DNA from: Argopecten irradians
Taxonomy: Eukaryota > Mollusca > Bivalvia > Pectinida > Pectinidae
Reading direction: 5' to 3'
NCBI RefSeq assembly: GCF_041381155.1
Contig: NC_091134.1
Coordinates: 13,332,008 to 13,396,007, forward strand
Length of the DNA stretch: 64,000 bases
Part shown: positions 12,261 to 25,971 of the stretch, one piece after another
Numbering within the stretch: position 1 is the first letter of the stretch
Layout of the letters: every line of letters starts with the position of its first letter
The notes under the pieces: model-generated
Told to the model about the DNA's origin: nothing
Database searches by the model: none
Seen by the model: the letters and a program-made list of their open reading frames with translations, nothing else
Made by a program: the position numbers and the translations under genes

Positions 12261-15200
12261 GGAATAAAATCGATTTTGAAACCTTAAAAAAAAGAATAAA
12301 TAAATATGTGTTTAGAACATTTGCTAAAATAAACTTGAATTCAGATTTCTTTATTTTAATTGGGTAAATCTTTGCTTAAAAAATCTTATTATTATGATAA
12401 TAAGCTTTATAATTTCTACAATAAATGCACTTCCAATGTTATGGACAAAATACTTACTAAAATCATGAAAGTAATCAGCTTATTTTCATACTGTCTTGAC
12501 TCTGAATAAAAAGCATATATTTCGAACGAATTGAAATTAATATTTAGAAGCACGACATTGACCGACTTGCGCATATTAAAATCAAAACAAACACGAAAAA
12601 CTTCAAACTCTAAAAGAAAAAGGTACGGAGAACACATCCGCGTTGAATTCAGTTAAAACCTGAATGTAACCTAGAATGTCAGTATTGCGATAACAAAAAT
12701 CCGCATACCCTAGAACAAATACAAGACATGACTAATCGCCTGAAAGCAATTTCGAAACTTTTGCCTACGTCGTCTAAAAATACCGTATCTTGCACTTGCA
12801 GGACGCCCTCCATTCCAGCATTCTGCTAGATCTCACAGGTATTGAAAAGAAATCGTTTACAGATTTGATATATGTATGGGTGTGAACAGGAGGCCTGTGG
12901 ACACATGATTATGACAAACACAAGCGAAGTGAGATTTTGCGGAGGTTCCTATCCAGGGCTAAAGTCCGTTCTTCCCTTAGGATAATTCTGGTGGTCCTCG
13001 GTGGGATCGGAATTGGGTTAGGATGCCCAGAAGTACCATTTGTAATCCCTCTCCATATCATCACCAGTTTTTCAATCACAGTAGATAGGATAAACCGTTT
13101 ACATAAACTGTATAAAGTGTATACACTAAACATGTTTAGCTTAAGATAATCACAGAGAGCGAATTATGTATACATCCATCGGTACTCAAAGTATGATTAG
13201 CTGAATTATTTGATTAATGAATTTTTTTTCTCATTTGCTGCAAAACCTGTAATTATGTCTTCATTAAAATTCGTAATTAGGTAAACAATGAAGTTCTTAA
13301 GTTCCTGTATCAGTTTGCTAAGTTTGTCAAATGAATTTATTTAGATTAGAAAAATTTAGTTTAACTGTGATTAAAGCTAATCATCATTTGTACAACTGAA
13401 CCCTTACTATCTATCTACTAACAGCGGATCACACGCACAAAGGTGCAATTTGATATGCGACGCAAAAGACCAAGACATGAATAATTGTCCTCCAATATGA
13501 AGAAATATGGAAAGACGGAACATTATACCGCCTCTTACAAGTCTCATTCCTATTGATTTCAATGAGGTCAGGTGATATAATCGTTAGTAGAAATCATATC
13601 AGGTTTGGAGTTATCGCATCTGCCCTTAAAGTCATTAGCAACAAGATGGCGGTCGAGTAACGCTTTGCGACAACGGTACTCAGAAAGATGGACACAAAAC
13701 GTGCGAATTATATAGCTGTTGGCCACTTTCAAAAGAAAAACGAAGTCGGCAAGACCTTTTTAAGATTATTAAACAGAAATATACAATGCCAGATACAAGT
13801 TTATTTTGGACCCAATATTTTCCGTATTAGGGCACTACACGTAACAAACTGTGTAACTAATGGTGTTTATCAACTATGGCTGGGGATACATGTATCATTA
13901 TCCTAAGATACGCGTGTTGCGGTTGCTGGGTATTTGTTGGAGCTGATTATTTACATTATTTAAAGGTATTAAGATTGAACAAAATAAACTAAAAGGAAAT
14001 GGGACGTGGTGTTTAGGGCTATATTTACTTTTTTTTCTTTATGGAATACCTAAACGAAGTGGAATCTGCATTTAAAAAATTCTTTCATACACTGCTCTCC
14101 AAAATTTCTGTTACACGTATCGTTTTACAAATATACATAAGTTCAGAAATATGTAAACCTTTTCAATATAGGCACCAGTATATATCATTTATAATCTCTA
14201 ACTCATTAATAGTGTTTTCGAGAGTTTTCGCAGAGATCAATTGCCAGCAAATTTTAACATACGTAACAAAACTTTTGAAGATCGGTGTAAATAGTTTCAA
14301 ATACTTTTTATCACATAACTACAAATACCTTCATTACACAAAATTTACGTCAAAATGTATTCCGAAAATCCAGAAGAGGACACCATTTTGTCCCGACGTC
14401 CTCGTAATCCTGATGTCACGTCATTTTTCCTGACGTCATTTTATTGCTTCTGTGTGACGTTTCAATGGATTTCCAGCCAATGAAAATCGCTCCAGGTCAT
14501 ATTCCACTAGTGACATACGCAAAAATATTACACGGGGGATATCACATGACATCAGGCGGATTATTGGATAAATCGAATGAATTACTAATAAATATGTCCT
14601 TATATACATATACGTGTATAAATATTGGTGATGATTTATACATTAGAATAATTATCATCATTTCCGATTGCAAGTCACTCAGACCTGTCTATAAAAACCA
14701 CTCATGGGACAGAAATGGTCCTTGGGGAAATGTTTAGGCACAGGCAAAATTTTATTTTGATGCTAAAGTAATGTGAAACCTGAATATGTTGTACTATCAT
14801 AAAGGTATTTTAGTATAGAGATAGATACTAAGAACGATTTTACTGTATGTTAAAAAGGAGGTTTTGTGTTTAATCTGAATAACTTTCTAACGATGTCAAG
14901 TATGCATGCTTAGAATTTCGTATCCTTGAATTTCGCGGAGAAAAATGTGCTAGATATATGATTATTAGATTAATTGGAAGCTAGGCCGACATATCAGTAT
15001 AGCGAAAGATAATTAATGCTTAATCAATTGAGCGCTTCAATGAGTGTCGGTATCTCATGAAATGGCTTAAGTCAATAAAATGTCTCATTCGTCGTTTTGT
15101 TTCTCTTTTTTTTAATATCTATTAATTGTGTCATATTTGAATAAAATTACTAAGTGCATGTTTTCCATAAACCATTTTCAGAATAAACAACGCATAAAAA

Positions 15201-16555
15201 TCAATTTGTTATTCTAAACCATCCCTCGGGACAATAAGTTTATAAATCATTGCCATTTAGTCTATATATCCACAAAAGGCGATGACCCTTGGTCAAACAA
15301 ACAATGGATAGCTACAAAAACAGTGACTAGACAACAGTTTATTTAGTGACCAAGTACCTAGCGCGGCATGTAAATATATTTACATACTTAAGTGATATTT
15401 ATTGATTTGACGCTATATGTGGTCAACATAAGAACACAAGAAAGAACAATAACAGAGGGGCAATGGGGCTAACAAAATAATGGATATATATCTATATCTG
15501 AAATATATCTGAAGAATCTTGCTCGCTATTTTTTGTCTTGCCCTCAAAGACTCGAATCCGCCTTTGTACGAAGCTATCTGCTCTCGCGTGTAAATGTAGG
15601 TATTGCTTATGACGTCATTATTTTGTGAGCGAACCTCACGCCGTTTTCAGTGCAGAATATGATGTTGTTCTCATATATACAAACGACGTCAACATCAATA
15701 TATATCGGCAGATAATTCTATAAATATGCAAATACGGAATATCTATACCTAGCAAGCTACCTTTGTTTAGTGCTTATGGATATATCACAATTATTTGGAT
15801 ATGTCGGCAAATAACGTTTTTCTTAGTCTGACCAAAGAGTAGATGATTTATTTGTAGTAGAAAGAAGTCATCGAATGTGAAAATTATTTCTCACTCTTAA
15901 GTATTTTCTTACTTACAAAGAATATTTGTTAAAGCTCGTGTAATTTGTATCTTTACACATTAACTCACGCTTGTGAAATAAACTCTATATCCAAAAACCA
16001 CTCGGTGCGTAACCTTTATTTATTAATTTTCTGTTTGATAGATGGTCAATCTTCATGAATGCACAAGCACAACTGAAAATGTTAAATTTATATATTTTTT
16101 ATGAAAATATGGTCAAGACGTGTTTTGTGCTATATACAAATGTAAATTCATGTATCAAATGTATTTCTGATAACTAAAACACAGTATATATATAAACAGA
16201 AACATTTTTACATTTCTAAATCCTTACGGTGTATTAGCCATATGCAAAAGCTGCGCTATTTTATCGGTGCAAGTGTAGGTTATTTGTATAAACAATGTAA
16301 TTTATAATATCTACGCAGTTTTCATCATAACGTTTTCTGCGTCATAACGAATGACCTTAAAAGGTCAATTAATCAATAGGCAGTCATTGTTTCGCAGTAC
16401 TGTTACCCATTTCTTCACTACATAAACAGTCCCATTCGATAATAGAAACGGAAACACGAGACACTATAACTTATACAAATGAAATTGATCGACTGGGAAA
16501 CTTCTGGCCAGAGAATTAGCGGACAGCAGTTGAGCCGGATGCTCTATTTGGGAAA
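12261..16555. other. Gene-poor stretch before the IgGFc receptor gene
   Basis: About 4.3 kb without a supportable gene. ORFs of 130 codons (14041-14433) and 97 codons (14444-14737) have low-complexity, AT-driven composition and no splice context. At 15590-15745 there is a decayed foldback copy of the GTGACGTCATTATTTTGTG family seen better at 29618-29787. No tRNA or tandem array was seen. Confidence 0.4.
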
Positions 16556-19500
16556 ATGGCAGACCCAAGCTTTCATAAATGGATGTTGGCCTTTTGTATA
16601 ATATGTGCGGGACGTAAGTATTTATAAAAAATATATCGTTTTACTTTCAGGAAATAATTTTCCTGTCTGTATTTCTGCAATGTAAATTGATAATTTTTTT
16701 GAAACAGAATAAAGAGATACATGGATTTACGTGGAAGGAACACAAAATACCCTAACACAAAAAAATAGAGTTTTCAAGAACATTAAGAACAAATTAGAGC
16801 GCAAAACCGAATCTTGTTTAAACATTTTACGGCTAATGTTTAAAGTATGTAATAATTTCACCGTTAGATTTTGTCCGAATAGAAATAATAAATTCATATT
16901 GGCAGAAATAAAAAAGTGCATTATAAATAGTCTGATTCTAATTTCTAATTTAAATATCGCGAAACTAAGATTAACTTATTAACCTTAGTGAGATCCGAAT
17001 CAATACGTTTACAATAAAATGGTGTAGAACTTTCATTTTTAATATATAAGCATCCAGATATTTAATCAATTTGAAAATTGTTGCTGTCAGGTATTTAAGA
17101 CCAAATGGCATGCCTGTTCTTGTGTTATTTTTTTTTTTCGTTTGGCATGTGGTTTCACCTAATAAAACAACATGTTAATTTCTAGTTCCAGAAGTCATGG
17201 CAGTTTTGTTCCTTGTTACGTCTACTTCACGGACATATACGACAAAGCTCTTCATTTTCAACAAACAACCATTTTCTGTTGTCGCTACCGTCAGCGGGTT
17301 GAACAATGACTCCTCTGGTTTGCTTCCTGGAAACTCTCGGGATCTAGCTATCATAGCTAAAAGCTATTCCTCCATTGAATTACCCGCAAGTATGAGTATG
17401 AATGCCACGGGTATTTACGACGAACATGCCCTTGCTATCCATTCTAACTCGGATATAGATATATTGATGCAAAGTCAGACATCTTCGTTGGGAAATTTGA
17501 TCAGAGTGCCTCATGTTTTGCAGTATAGTGTGTTGTGCTTTCCCGTGACCCCGGGATGTATTAACTACAATGTTATACATATCGTGTCCAGGTATACAAC
17601 TGAGGTATATATAACATTCCCAGTCAATAAACCAAACACTAAGTTTTTGTCTCTGTATGGTAAAATGTACTATGGGGGTGATACACTTTTCTTAGAACTC
17701 CAGAGCTATGCCACTGCGTTAGTTGAAAGTGTTGAAGACCTAACAGGAACAATTATAACGGCAAATGAAGATATCGGAATGTTTTCAGGATGTGACTCCG
17801 ACGCAGCACACAGCAATCAAGATTACAGATCAAACTGGGTGCTAGGAAAGAATGATATGGGTTTGCAGTTTGTCGTTATGGCACATGAAGAACCGAGTTT
17901 TTCGTATGAGAAATATGTGATTGTAGCAGCATCGGAAAACACAACAGTTGTTATTTATTCTGGGGATGATTGCTTTGAGGAAGTCTTAGAACACAGCGGA
18001 GACAGTCGGATTATAGGATTGAACAATGCTAATGAGGTCGTGTTAGCCAACAAGCTCATATCAGTTGTGCATTTACCATTCAACATGGCTGGGCTCCATA
18101 ACATGTATTACGTCATACCTGTGTCACTTTTTCACTCAGCATATATGGCGCCGTCATTTAACGGCTTGACTTTAAATGTCAAAATGGTTTTTCACAACGA
18201 TAGCTATAATAGATTTGGGGTAGACTCGCAGCCAGTTACAGTCGATGTGCGCGATTCGCATCTTGATGACTTCATCGCTGTAGGAAAACTGAGTGGTGTC
18301 TTCTCTCTTAACAATATCCATTTCATACAGGACATGGACGGTTACTTATTCGGCGGGTATATATGGTATACCGATACCAATGATAGACTTTTCATTACAA
18401 CACTTGGCCGGAAAGCTATTCGGTCTTTCAAGGTGAGTGAACGATATTTCGACTTTACGCTTCCTGATGTATTTGGTGATAGCAAAAGGAAACCAACCCA
18501 ATGACACGTGTAGTTAAATCCCCTTTATAATGACATCTGATAATCGCAAATTAATGAATAAGTAATACTTGAAGCACTATTTGAATATTTGTTGTCAAAA
18601 TTACAATTAGAGAAATGGCTTCATTATGCAGAGTTTAACAATCACTCCCCTATATAATTGTAATTTATATTGTAACCATGTATGTATATATGTTTTGCCT
18701 ATGGGCAGTAAGGCCCGCGGAATAAAGAGACTTGAAACTTGAATACTGTAATACGCGTGTATTCAAGTTCGAGAGATGTTGTTAGATACATGTATTTAGA
18801 AAAAAACACATAATGAGAAAAGCGACATGTCTGTCCTATTCGATATATCTGTTTTAGCACTGTATTTGATAAAAGTATGCCTAAATATTACCTAAATGTT
18901 AGTCGCATGAATGGTATTTTCATATCTTGATTCGGACCACCAATTTTGAAATTATGAAACAAGAATATTGTCAGAAAAAACATCGCCTATTACATAGTAT
19001 CAAACTTTTTAAAAGATTTCAACTGTATTTGTAGAAGGAATTGTATCCTAAACACTAAAGACAATAAGACATGCTCTCTGTCTCTGCGTTCTAAAACAGT
19101 CAGTTACACAAAGAAATTAAATGTCATACGGAGGTCATGAGCATAAGGCATTTTATCGGATTAAACACAAGAGATGCGAAAACATTCCACGTATGATAAA
19201 AGCAAGGTGTTTATTCGAATATATCAAGGCATGTAACAAAATCTTTACAAAACATTTAAAGATATATTTACGTTTCAATAGTTTTTGTCTCTCCAAAACC
19301 GATTACGTATTGTAAATATAATGTTATGCACACGAGTAGGTTATTTTTTAAAAGTTACAAAACTAAGCTCCCACAACTCCGATATAGTTAGATCATCTAC
19401 AAGAAGGTCAGGCTAAGATAAACGTTATTTGCCGACATATGCAAATAAGGTGCAGTGATGACGTCATTAGTGAATAGGCAAATTCAAAAATCTTAAATGT

Positions 19501-22500
19501 GTAAAGATGCATTAATTATAGATTCTACATAATTTTAATTATGAACAACTTCTACATGCATTCCTAATTACCGACCTTCTTTTTTGGGTCTAGATTTTTA
19601 GCTACTTGAACAATATACTTATCGTTGTCGAACTACATGTGGGCATGTTTATAGCAAAGGGACTTCTACTTCCAGCCAAATAACCATCAAGTCATTGTTC
19701 TATAGAACTAACCCTTAGTGTACTCGTACGGAAAAAATAACTCTGGCCAAAAGGCAATTATGCATTTGGAATCGATAGTGAAACTGACGTCACACTGTGG
19801 GAAAGCAATTAAAAAAAATACACTGCTATAAACTACAAATATTGCAAGACAAACAGTATTTTTAAATGCATACTTTTGTGTTACAGACCTGTGGAACAAA
19901 TGAAACGCAACTGTATAGAGGTTGCGTTGATCTATTTGAACACTGTGAAGGTACGTGTATATCAAATAAGCATAACTTTTCTTTGTAGTGGTGATCATAT
20001 AATTCTGATACCTTGATTAAAGACAAATCTCAATAACTTATGTCGATACACAAGTCAGCGTATTACAACAATCATAAATAGTTTGACCAGCGTTTATTGT
20101 TAAAGTGATATAATTTTGACAACTCAACAAGAACTTTTTTAAAATAAAATGTTACCAACAATAAACAGGTCAATTTTTCAACATTCTTTTAAAGCGGTGA
20201 GTGGCGCAGCGACCCCCTCGCATCTGACACCACAGAGCACATATACACATCACCATCCAAGTACAACAACATCATCAACTGCCAACATAACAGCTACAAC
20301 AGATATAGATGTAAGTGGTAGTGGTGATGGTGGCCTGGAATCAACAACAAACAGTCCACCATTGTCATCGAATCCTCCGACGACAACAACCCAGAGCAGC
20401 AGCTCATCATCGACAAAACCAAAAACGCCTACAATACTGTCAGTTGTGAGTACAGATACTACTGCAACAACAACTCCTACGGCAAAGCAGACGACAACAA
20501 CTACTTCAACGGCAAAGCAGACGACAACAACAACTTCTACGGCAGCGCAGACAATAACAATAACTTCTACGGCAACGCAGACGACAACAACAACCACAGG
20601 TGGCACGACCGTTCATTCCGGGTGTCCTACAAATGCTGCGATTTATAACAACAACGGAAATGTGATATGTTACTGGGCGATGAGTACCACATATACCACA
20701 TACAAACAATCAATAGCGGCGGATTTCTGTGCGCAAAGTGGAGGTCAATTACCCATCATACCAAACTCAGTAGCAAACGATGTTGTGGTCAATCTGATCG
20801 CATCAAGGTAAGCAATCCAAAGAAATCACGTGAAACAATATATAGGAGATATCGGTAACATATCTGTAATATATACAGATGATTATATGTAAAACTTTGT
20901 TCTGTCGTATTTCTTTTTCTTGATTTACCACACGTCCCATTTGTGGATTCGTACTAGTGATACGACACAGCGGCATGGAATGCGTTTGGATTTTTCCATA
21001 TTTTCATATGGGTGCCGCACCCATATGGAAGATACGCTTCGAATGTAAAAGCCAAGGTGCTGTGTTAGCAATAAAATGAATATAACAGTAATACCCGCAT
21101 AATTTCGACAAGCATTGCAATAAATAATCCATTTAGTTTTACCGGATATAAATAGTCTTTGTCTTGTTTTCAAGAAAGCATTTCGATGACAAATGAAAAA
21201 TATCTAGTCCGCCATCTGGGATCCAAGTGGTGCGCTTCTGAAAACGAACCACTTGTACCGGTAGTTCTGCTTGTATGGGGTGTTCCGTTTGAGATACAAC
21301 AGATTCGTATAGATACAACTGTTACGAATCTGCACTGCACGGTATGTGTCTTATAATCGCATTTCTTGTTGTGTAAATCCAATGCGTATGAGTAACTGTT
21401 ATTACCGTGATAAGTGAATAGTGCTACCATTAGCATGTACGCAAAGCAAGAATAAATTATTTTTGGAGGGGGGTTCAAACTCTTTCCAATATATCATGTG
21501 TGTAATATGCGACGTTAAATAAAGTATCTTGTATTGTATGAAAAAAAATATTGTAATAGTGTATCACCGGTGACAAACTCGAAGTTTATTACAATACAAA
21601 AAATGTGATCTGTTATGAAAAGGGTGTTTTTATGTTATCATATCCATGAGATTTGAAATAGAAATATTAACTAATGATGAATTTACATGTATTATTATGA
21701 TATATCATTTCAGGGTTGAACATTTCTTCTTGAACTACAAAACTAAAGACGATATGAGTGGGAAACTCAAAACATCTTTAGGAGATATTCAGGAGTGGAC
21801 GAACGGATTGAACACAACTCACGACAGTCACAAATGTATTGCTGTCAGCAGTACAGGCTCCTGGAGTATCACTGATTGTAGCATTTCGGTGGACAACGGC
21901 ATCCTTTGCTCAATGTGTGAAGTTGGAGGTAAGGGTAAAAATACAATAATTACATATTGCTTTTCTCTTCTTTTCAATATTCCTTTGGACACTTTGTCAA
22001 TGAGTTCACATAGTAGGAAAAATTCATGTAAAGTCTACATAGCATCTACACACTTCAGTTGTCAAATCCAATATGTTCACTTTCAGCATGTGGCGTTTGG
22101 ATGTGTTTCAATATATATATCAATTGTATATTATATTGTTGTATAAAGAATTCAAATTAAGAAAGTTTAAACTAACCTTCATTTGTTGAAGACCACTTTT
22201 AGTATTTTCTGTAAATATGTCAAAATCCATGATCAATTTTCATTAGCCATTTGCTTTCTTTTCTGCTTATGCGCAAAATACAATTGGTAGCATTATAGGA
22301 ATCAGGACGAATGATATATGAAATTTAAGAGAGCTCACTTCAGTATTTTTTGTGAAATGATAACGATGTTCTATTGTCAAAATCAAATCGTCATTTTTTC
22401 ACTTATCTGTCTCATTATTTACTATGCATACCTAGGATCCAAGAGAGATGAGACAGTGCTCTCTGAGAAATAGCGGTAACAATCACCATCTGTCAAAAAC

Positions 22501-23202
22501 CCGAGATGGATACCTATCAGCCAATCGGTTAAAATTGAAAAAACCACACACTCAACTAGGGTCCTAGGGGAACATCTTTTTGAGAATTTGAAAATGATCA
22601 TTTCAATACTTTCGGAGAAATAGCGGTAATAAACTTATCAAAATTCAAGAAGACTGCCTGTCCGAAATTCAATATCCATAACTATGTCTGAAATTTCAGA
22701 GAGAACCTTCTGTATTTTTTGAGGAATGGTAGTGGAATGAATTATTTATGGATGGACAAGATGAATCACGGACAACAGGCGATTTGATAAGTTGAAAGTT
22801 ATCTATCTATTTACCATTAGACAACAACTTAGACTTCAGTCTTGAAAAAACATATTATATTGTGTATTACCTTAATTTTGTTGTGTTGCAGGCACGAGTT
22901 GCTATACAAATTCATCATGTGGCACCTGCTCTTGTTCCTACATTATCAACTCTGTTAATATGACAAAGGAGCTACAAGCTTCCTTGGATAAGTTGAAGCA
23001 GACCACTGCGGTAAATAAGAAGGCCCTGTCATCTTCGCTTCGAAGGATGACGTGTGCCGACGACCCCCGTCCTTCCTCTGCTGCCATGGGATATCTAGGC
23101 GCGTCACTTCTCACCATTATTTTTGGCGGGCTAATTATAATGGATATGCCGTTCCTGATTCTGGAGTTTAAAGCACACGTGTTAGGCAAGCGTCATGGTT
23201 AA
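16556..23202 (+). CDS. Membrane receptor: IgGFc-binding domain, mucin linker, C-type-lectin-like domain, TM
   Basis: Exons 16556-16613, 17186-18432, 19887-19950, 20195-20807, 21714-21928 and 22892-23202 join in phases 1, 0, 1, 2 and 1 to give 835 residues. Residues 1-19 are a signal peptide. Residues ~24-435 match the IgGFc-binding N-terminal domain (PF17517): FLVTSTSRTYTTKLFIFNKQ, repeated VTVDVRDS-like strands and GMFSGCDSD. Exon 3 adds a small Cys segment. Residues ~460-598 are a Ser/Thr mucin-like linker. Residues 600-728 are a lectin-like fold with six cysteines (CPTNA, ICYW, DFCAQSGGQLPII, HKCIA, TDC, ILC) but no EPN/QPD sugar motif. A CxxCxC knot, a transmembrane helix at ~798-822 and a 12-residue tail follow. 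The tail resembles molluscan surface receptors. A role in ligand or microbe binding at the cell surface is inference. The acceptor of exon 4 could also be 20210. Confidence 0.85.
18660..18745 (+). mobile_element. LINE 3' tail fragment in an intron
   Basis: GGGCAGTAAGGCCCGCGGAA followed by TAAAGAGACTTGAAACTTGAA resembles the 3' terminus of the LINE at 38287 (complement of TTCCGTGGACCTTACGGTCC): a short hairpin around GTAAGG, then AATAAA and a short repeated tail. Only the end of the element is left. Confidence 0.5.
20477..20600 (+). repeat. 30-bp coding minisatellite in the mucin linker
   Basis: About four copies of a 30-bp unit (ACGGCAAAGCAGACGACAAC and variants) encode tandem decapeptides of the form TAKQTTTTTS, then variants TAAQTITITS and TATQTTTTTT. 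The unit keeps the frame. Such arrays often vary in copy number between alleles. They would add O-glycosylation sites and lengthen the stalk between the IgGFc and lectin domains. Confidence 0.85.
21179..21341 (+). other. Possible alternative (frame-breaking) exon of the IgGFc receptor
   Basis: This 163-nt stretch is open for 55 codons in the phase left by exon 4 and has usable splice sites (TTTCAAGAAAG acceptor, ACG|GTATGT donor). If it is spliced in, the next exon begins GGT TGA, so translation would stop before the rest of the lectin domain and the membrane segment. Exon 4 joins 21714 directly in correct phase without it. It is therefore either a regulated exon giving a shorter soluble product, a poison exon, or chance. 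Confidence 0.25.
22310..22800 (+). repeat. Dispersed bivalve repeat (GAAATAGCGGTAACAA family)
   Basis: Two successive blocks carry GAGAAATAGCGGTAA (22463, 22617), GTCAAAAACCCGAGATGG and AACTAGGGTCCTAGGGGAAC, ending near GGACAACAGGCGATTTGATA. I recognise these phrases as a widespread bivalve interspersed repeat. It is non-coding, lies in the last intron of the receptor gene and has no clear inverted ends. Confidence 0.6.
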
Positions 23203-23443
23203 CACGATTTTGTTGTGCTTTTGGTAGTCTTTTTTTCGCCAATCATGTAGATATATAATATACAAATGTATCATGTACATATCCAAAGTGCTGTAAGTAT
23301 TGTATTGTTATCATTTTAATTTAGATTATTTTAAAATAAAAATACCGGAGATGCAAGTATTGTATGATGTACATCGATCGTAAATAAGAACTATATTAAT
23401 TTCTGACATTAATATCATTTAGAAATGTACATATTTTGTATTC

Positions 23444-23449
23444 AATAAA
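23444..23449 (+). terminator. Possible poly(A) signal of the IgGFc receptor gene
   Basis: AATAAA lies 242 bp after the stop codon, followed by a TG-rich stretch (GTTTTAGTTGTCG). An earlier ATAAA-rich run near 23334 could serve instead. Confidence 0.4.
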
Positions 23450-23459
23450 TGTTTTAGTT

Positions 23460-24089
23460 GTCGCTCTTAAATTGTCTTCTATTATATTTGGAAACAAAAA
23501 AATATCTCACTTTAAAAGTGAGGAATGAATAGCATCACCTTGACGAACGCCGTCAACAAAGAGAGAAAAAATCCACTGCACTTCAGATCAAGACTCAGCC
23601 ATGTATGTCAATTTGGAACAAGTAATACTTCAGAATTACTTCAGATTATGTTTGTTTCGTATCTTTTACCAGAAGCCGTTTTAGTTTTATTTGTAAGTTG
23701 ATTGTTCATCTATTGAACAAATGGCTCCAGGTATCTATGCCTCTTAGTAAATGCGAAATTACGTCTGTCATTAGATGGAAAAATTGATAGTGCTGAAAGG
23801 CCTCTCGTGGTCTTTCAGATATACATTTGGACATGACGCAGCTTGAAGGCATGGACCTATCGAACTGTCATTAGTTGATCCAGATATTTATTTTAAATAA
23901 GGGCCGTCTTTTTTATTTTAATTAAAGTTATTAAAGTTACTTCAAGTATGATTCCAGACGGGCGTGGAGATTTTGAAAGGGCTTATATGAGCTTTGTCAA
24001 GGCTCGTCTAAATACCATATAAAATCAGCAAGTCCGTCATTAATTTATAAACTAACGATAATAGATCCGATCAATCAAACTATATAAAC
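23460..24089. other. No gene seen between the receptor gene and the repeats
   Basis: This is AT-rich sequence without long open frames, splice-bounded exons or clear repeats. Confidence 0.4.
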
Positions 24090-24672
24090 GAAATAAAAAG
24101 CAAAGGTAATCATATAGGGCTGGCATGAAGGGCTACCAAGTTTGGTCAAATGAATGATCTTGACCTGCATTTGGGTCATAGCCATCAAATTGGCTAAAAC
24201 CTTAAAACAACTTCTTGTTGTTAACTTAAGAGGACCTAGGGCTCGGTTGTTCAAACAGTGATGAGGCTAATCTGTTTAACAATTATTTTCAAACCAAGAT
24301 AAGTTAATTTCTGTTCAAGCTAACATGACAAAATTATACTATTTTTTTAGTACTCCATACTTTACCTAATCGCTAACTTTTGAAAAGATATAATGACAGG
24401 TTTTGCAGCAAACCAGAAATGAAAATTTCACTAATCATGTGATTAAGATAATATATGTTTTAACAATCGTGCCAGATATTTGGACTGCAACATAATGAGA
24501 TGAAGGATTACTCAAAGTTTGTACATATGAATGACCTTGACCTTCATTCAAGGTGACAGGGATCAAATTGGCTACAACCTTTCACAACTTACTGTGTACT
24601 TCAGTTCTACTATATGTTGTATTGTATAAATAGTTATATTATTGTTATGGCCCATTAGGCCTCTTGTTTTTT
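24090..24672 (-). repeat. Dispersed AACAAGAGGC repeat, minus orientation
   Basis: It ends GGCCCATTAGGCCTCTTGTT, the complement of the AACAAGAGGCC start seen at 27721, and contains two diverged units with CAAATGAATGACCTTGACCT and GATCAAATTGGCTACAACCT. The same phrases occur at 45895-46145. It is a widespread bivalve repeat of unknown class. Confidence 0.65.
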
Positions 24673-25971
24673 TTCCATATTCACCCCCAAATTACTTACA
24701 TGTAAATCAAGATAGTTCCTTTGAATAGACAATGCACATATAGCTGTGGTATATCTGCTACTACAAGTCAAATAACAGTTAACTGGATTATTAATTGTAG
24801 AAAAAAACAACACTGAAGAGTTAAGCATATTTTAAAAGTATTTAACCTCTGAAACCTCTGAGACCAATGCAGTTGATTTTAACAAACTTGGTAGCCTTTC
24901 ATCCCAGCACCTACAGGCAAACTATTGGATATCTGAGCTGGTTATATTTAGTAAATATGTGACTCTGCATATGTAGGTCAAGGTCATTTACATAACACCA
25001 CTTCTTCCAAACACGATACAGGAGCAACATTTGTTGTTGTCGATTTTTTTTTTTTGATTTTTTTTATTGATTTTTTTTTTAAGTTTTCCACTGAAGAGAA
25101 TTACATTGTTTATTTATTTTATCATATCTGTACATCTGACTGTCACTGACGGCAAAGGTTTTCCTTGTAAGGAATTTTGAATCCTTTAACTGTACTTTAC
25201 GCAAAATGTCAGGGCCAGCTGGCTATTTGAAAAAGAGATGACTGAAGATTTTACTAGTAGAAGAACTTATCCCCAGTGACTTGAATGGCAGTTGAAATCA
25301 TTCATTTGAATAAATTTGGTAGTTCTTTACCAAAGCATGCTACCTGCCCAATACAGGAACTTAGCCCAAAACTAATATCCTGTTACCCTTCATTTCAATC
25401 TACAGTTGTATCATCCAATAATTATTAACTGTGAAAATAGGATCAAATGCTCACCAAACACCTAGACACAAATTCCATCTTAATTTTTGAGTTTTATTTG
25501 ATTACTGACACATGATGACTTGAATACTTTCGCTTTGGAATTTTTATTTACCATCCTTTAAAATCATTAAATATTGTAATTTTTTAGTGTAATCAGGCAA
25601 TATATTAATTTTGATTAATTATAGAAGTTTCTGTTGTTTCCATGGTAACAATGGCAAAAAATGTGATGTGAAACATTTTTGGCATCCATAGATTATGTCA
25701 CATGACCAAGTTTGAACAAAACAATCAAAATGACTTATGAGTTACTTGGTGCCATATTACAAAACATGAGTATGGTGACCTGGTTACCATGACTATGAAC
25801 TGCCTTCCGCTTATTATGACATCTTTGTGGCGTCACAATTGCCGCGCCAGTGAACACCAAAAATGGCTGTTCAAATAGCTGTTCTGTCTTTGATAATAAT
25901 GAATTATTTATTAATTATAGTCTATGAAAAATCTTGTTATCAAATGTATATAATTGAATGTTTTTTTTTCC
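24673..25971. other. No gene seen; diverged repeats and poly-T
   Basis: The stretch has T-rich low-complexity sequence at 25047-25080 and scattered phrases of the preceding repeat family. The only ORFs are short. Nothing is splice-bounded. Confidence 0.4.

Noticed and set aside
12937-13149. 70-codon ORF with a hydrophobic stretch, open on the opposite strand too
   Set aside because: Both strands are open over the same bases and neither has exon features; it was not called a gene.
14041-14433. 130-codon plus-strand ORF
   Set aside because: The composition is AT-driven (K, I, F, Y, S), with no domain, no splice partner and no promoter; chance is likely.
20250-20606. 118-codon minus-strand ORF rich in Val
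   Set aside because: It is the mirror of the ACA/ACG-rich mucin linker on the plus strand; its composition follows entirely from that repeat.
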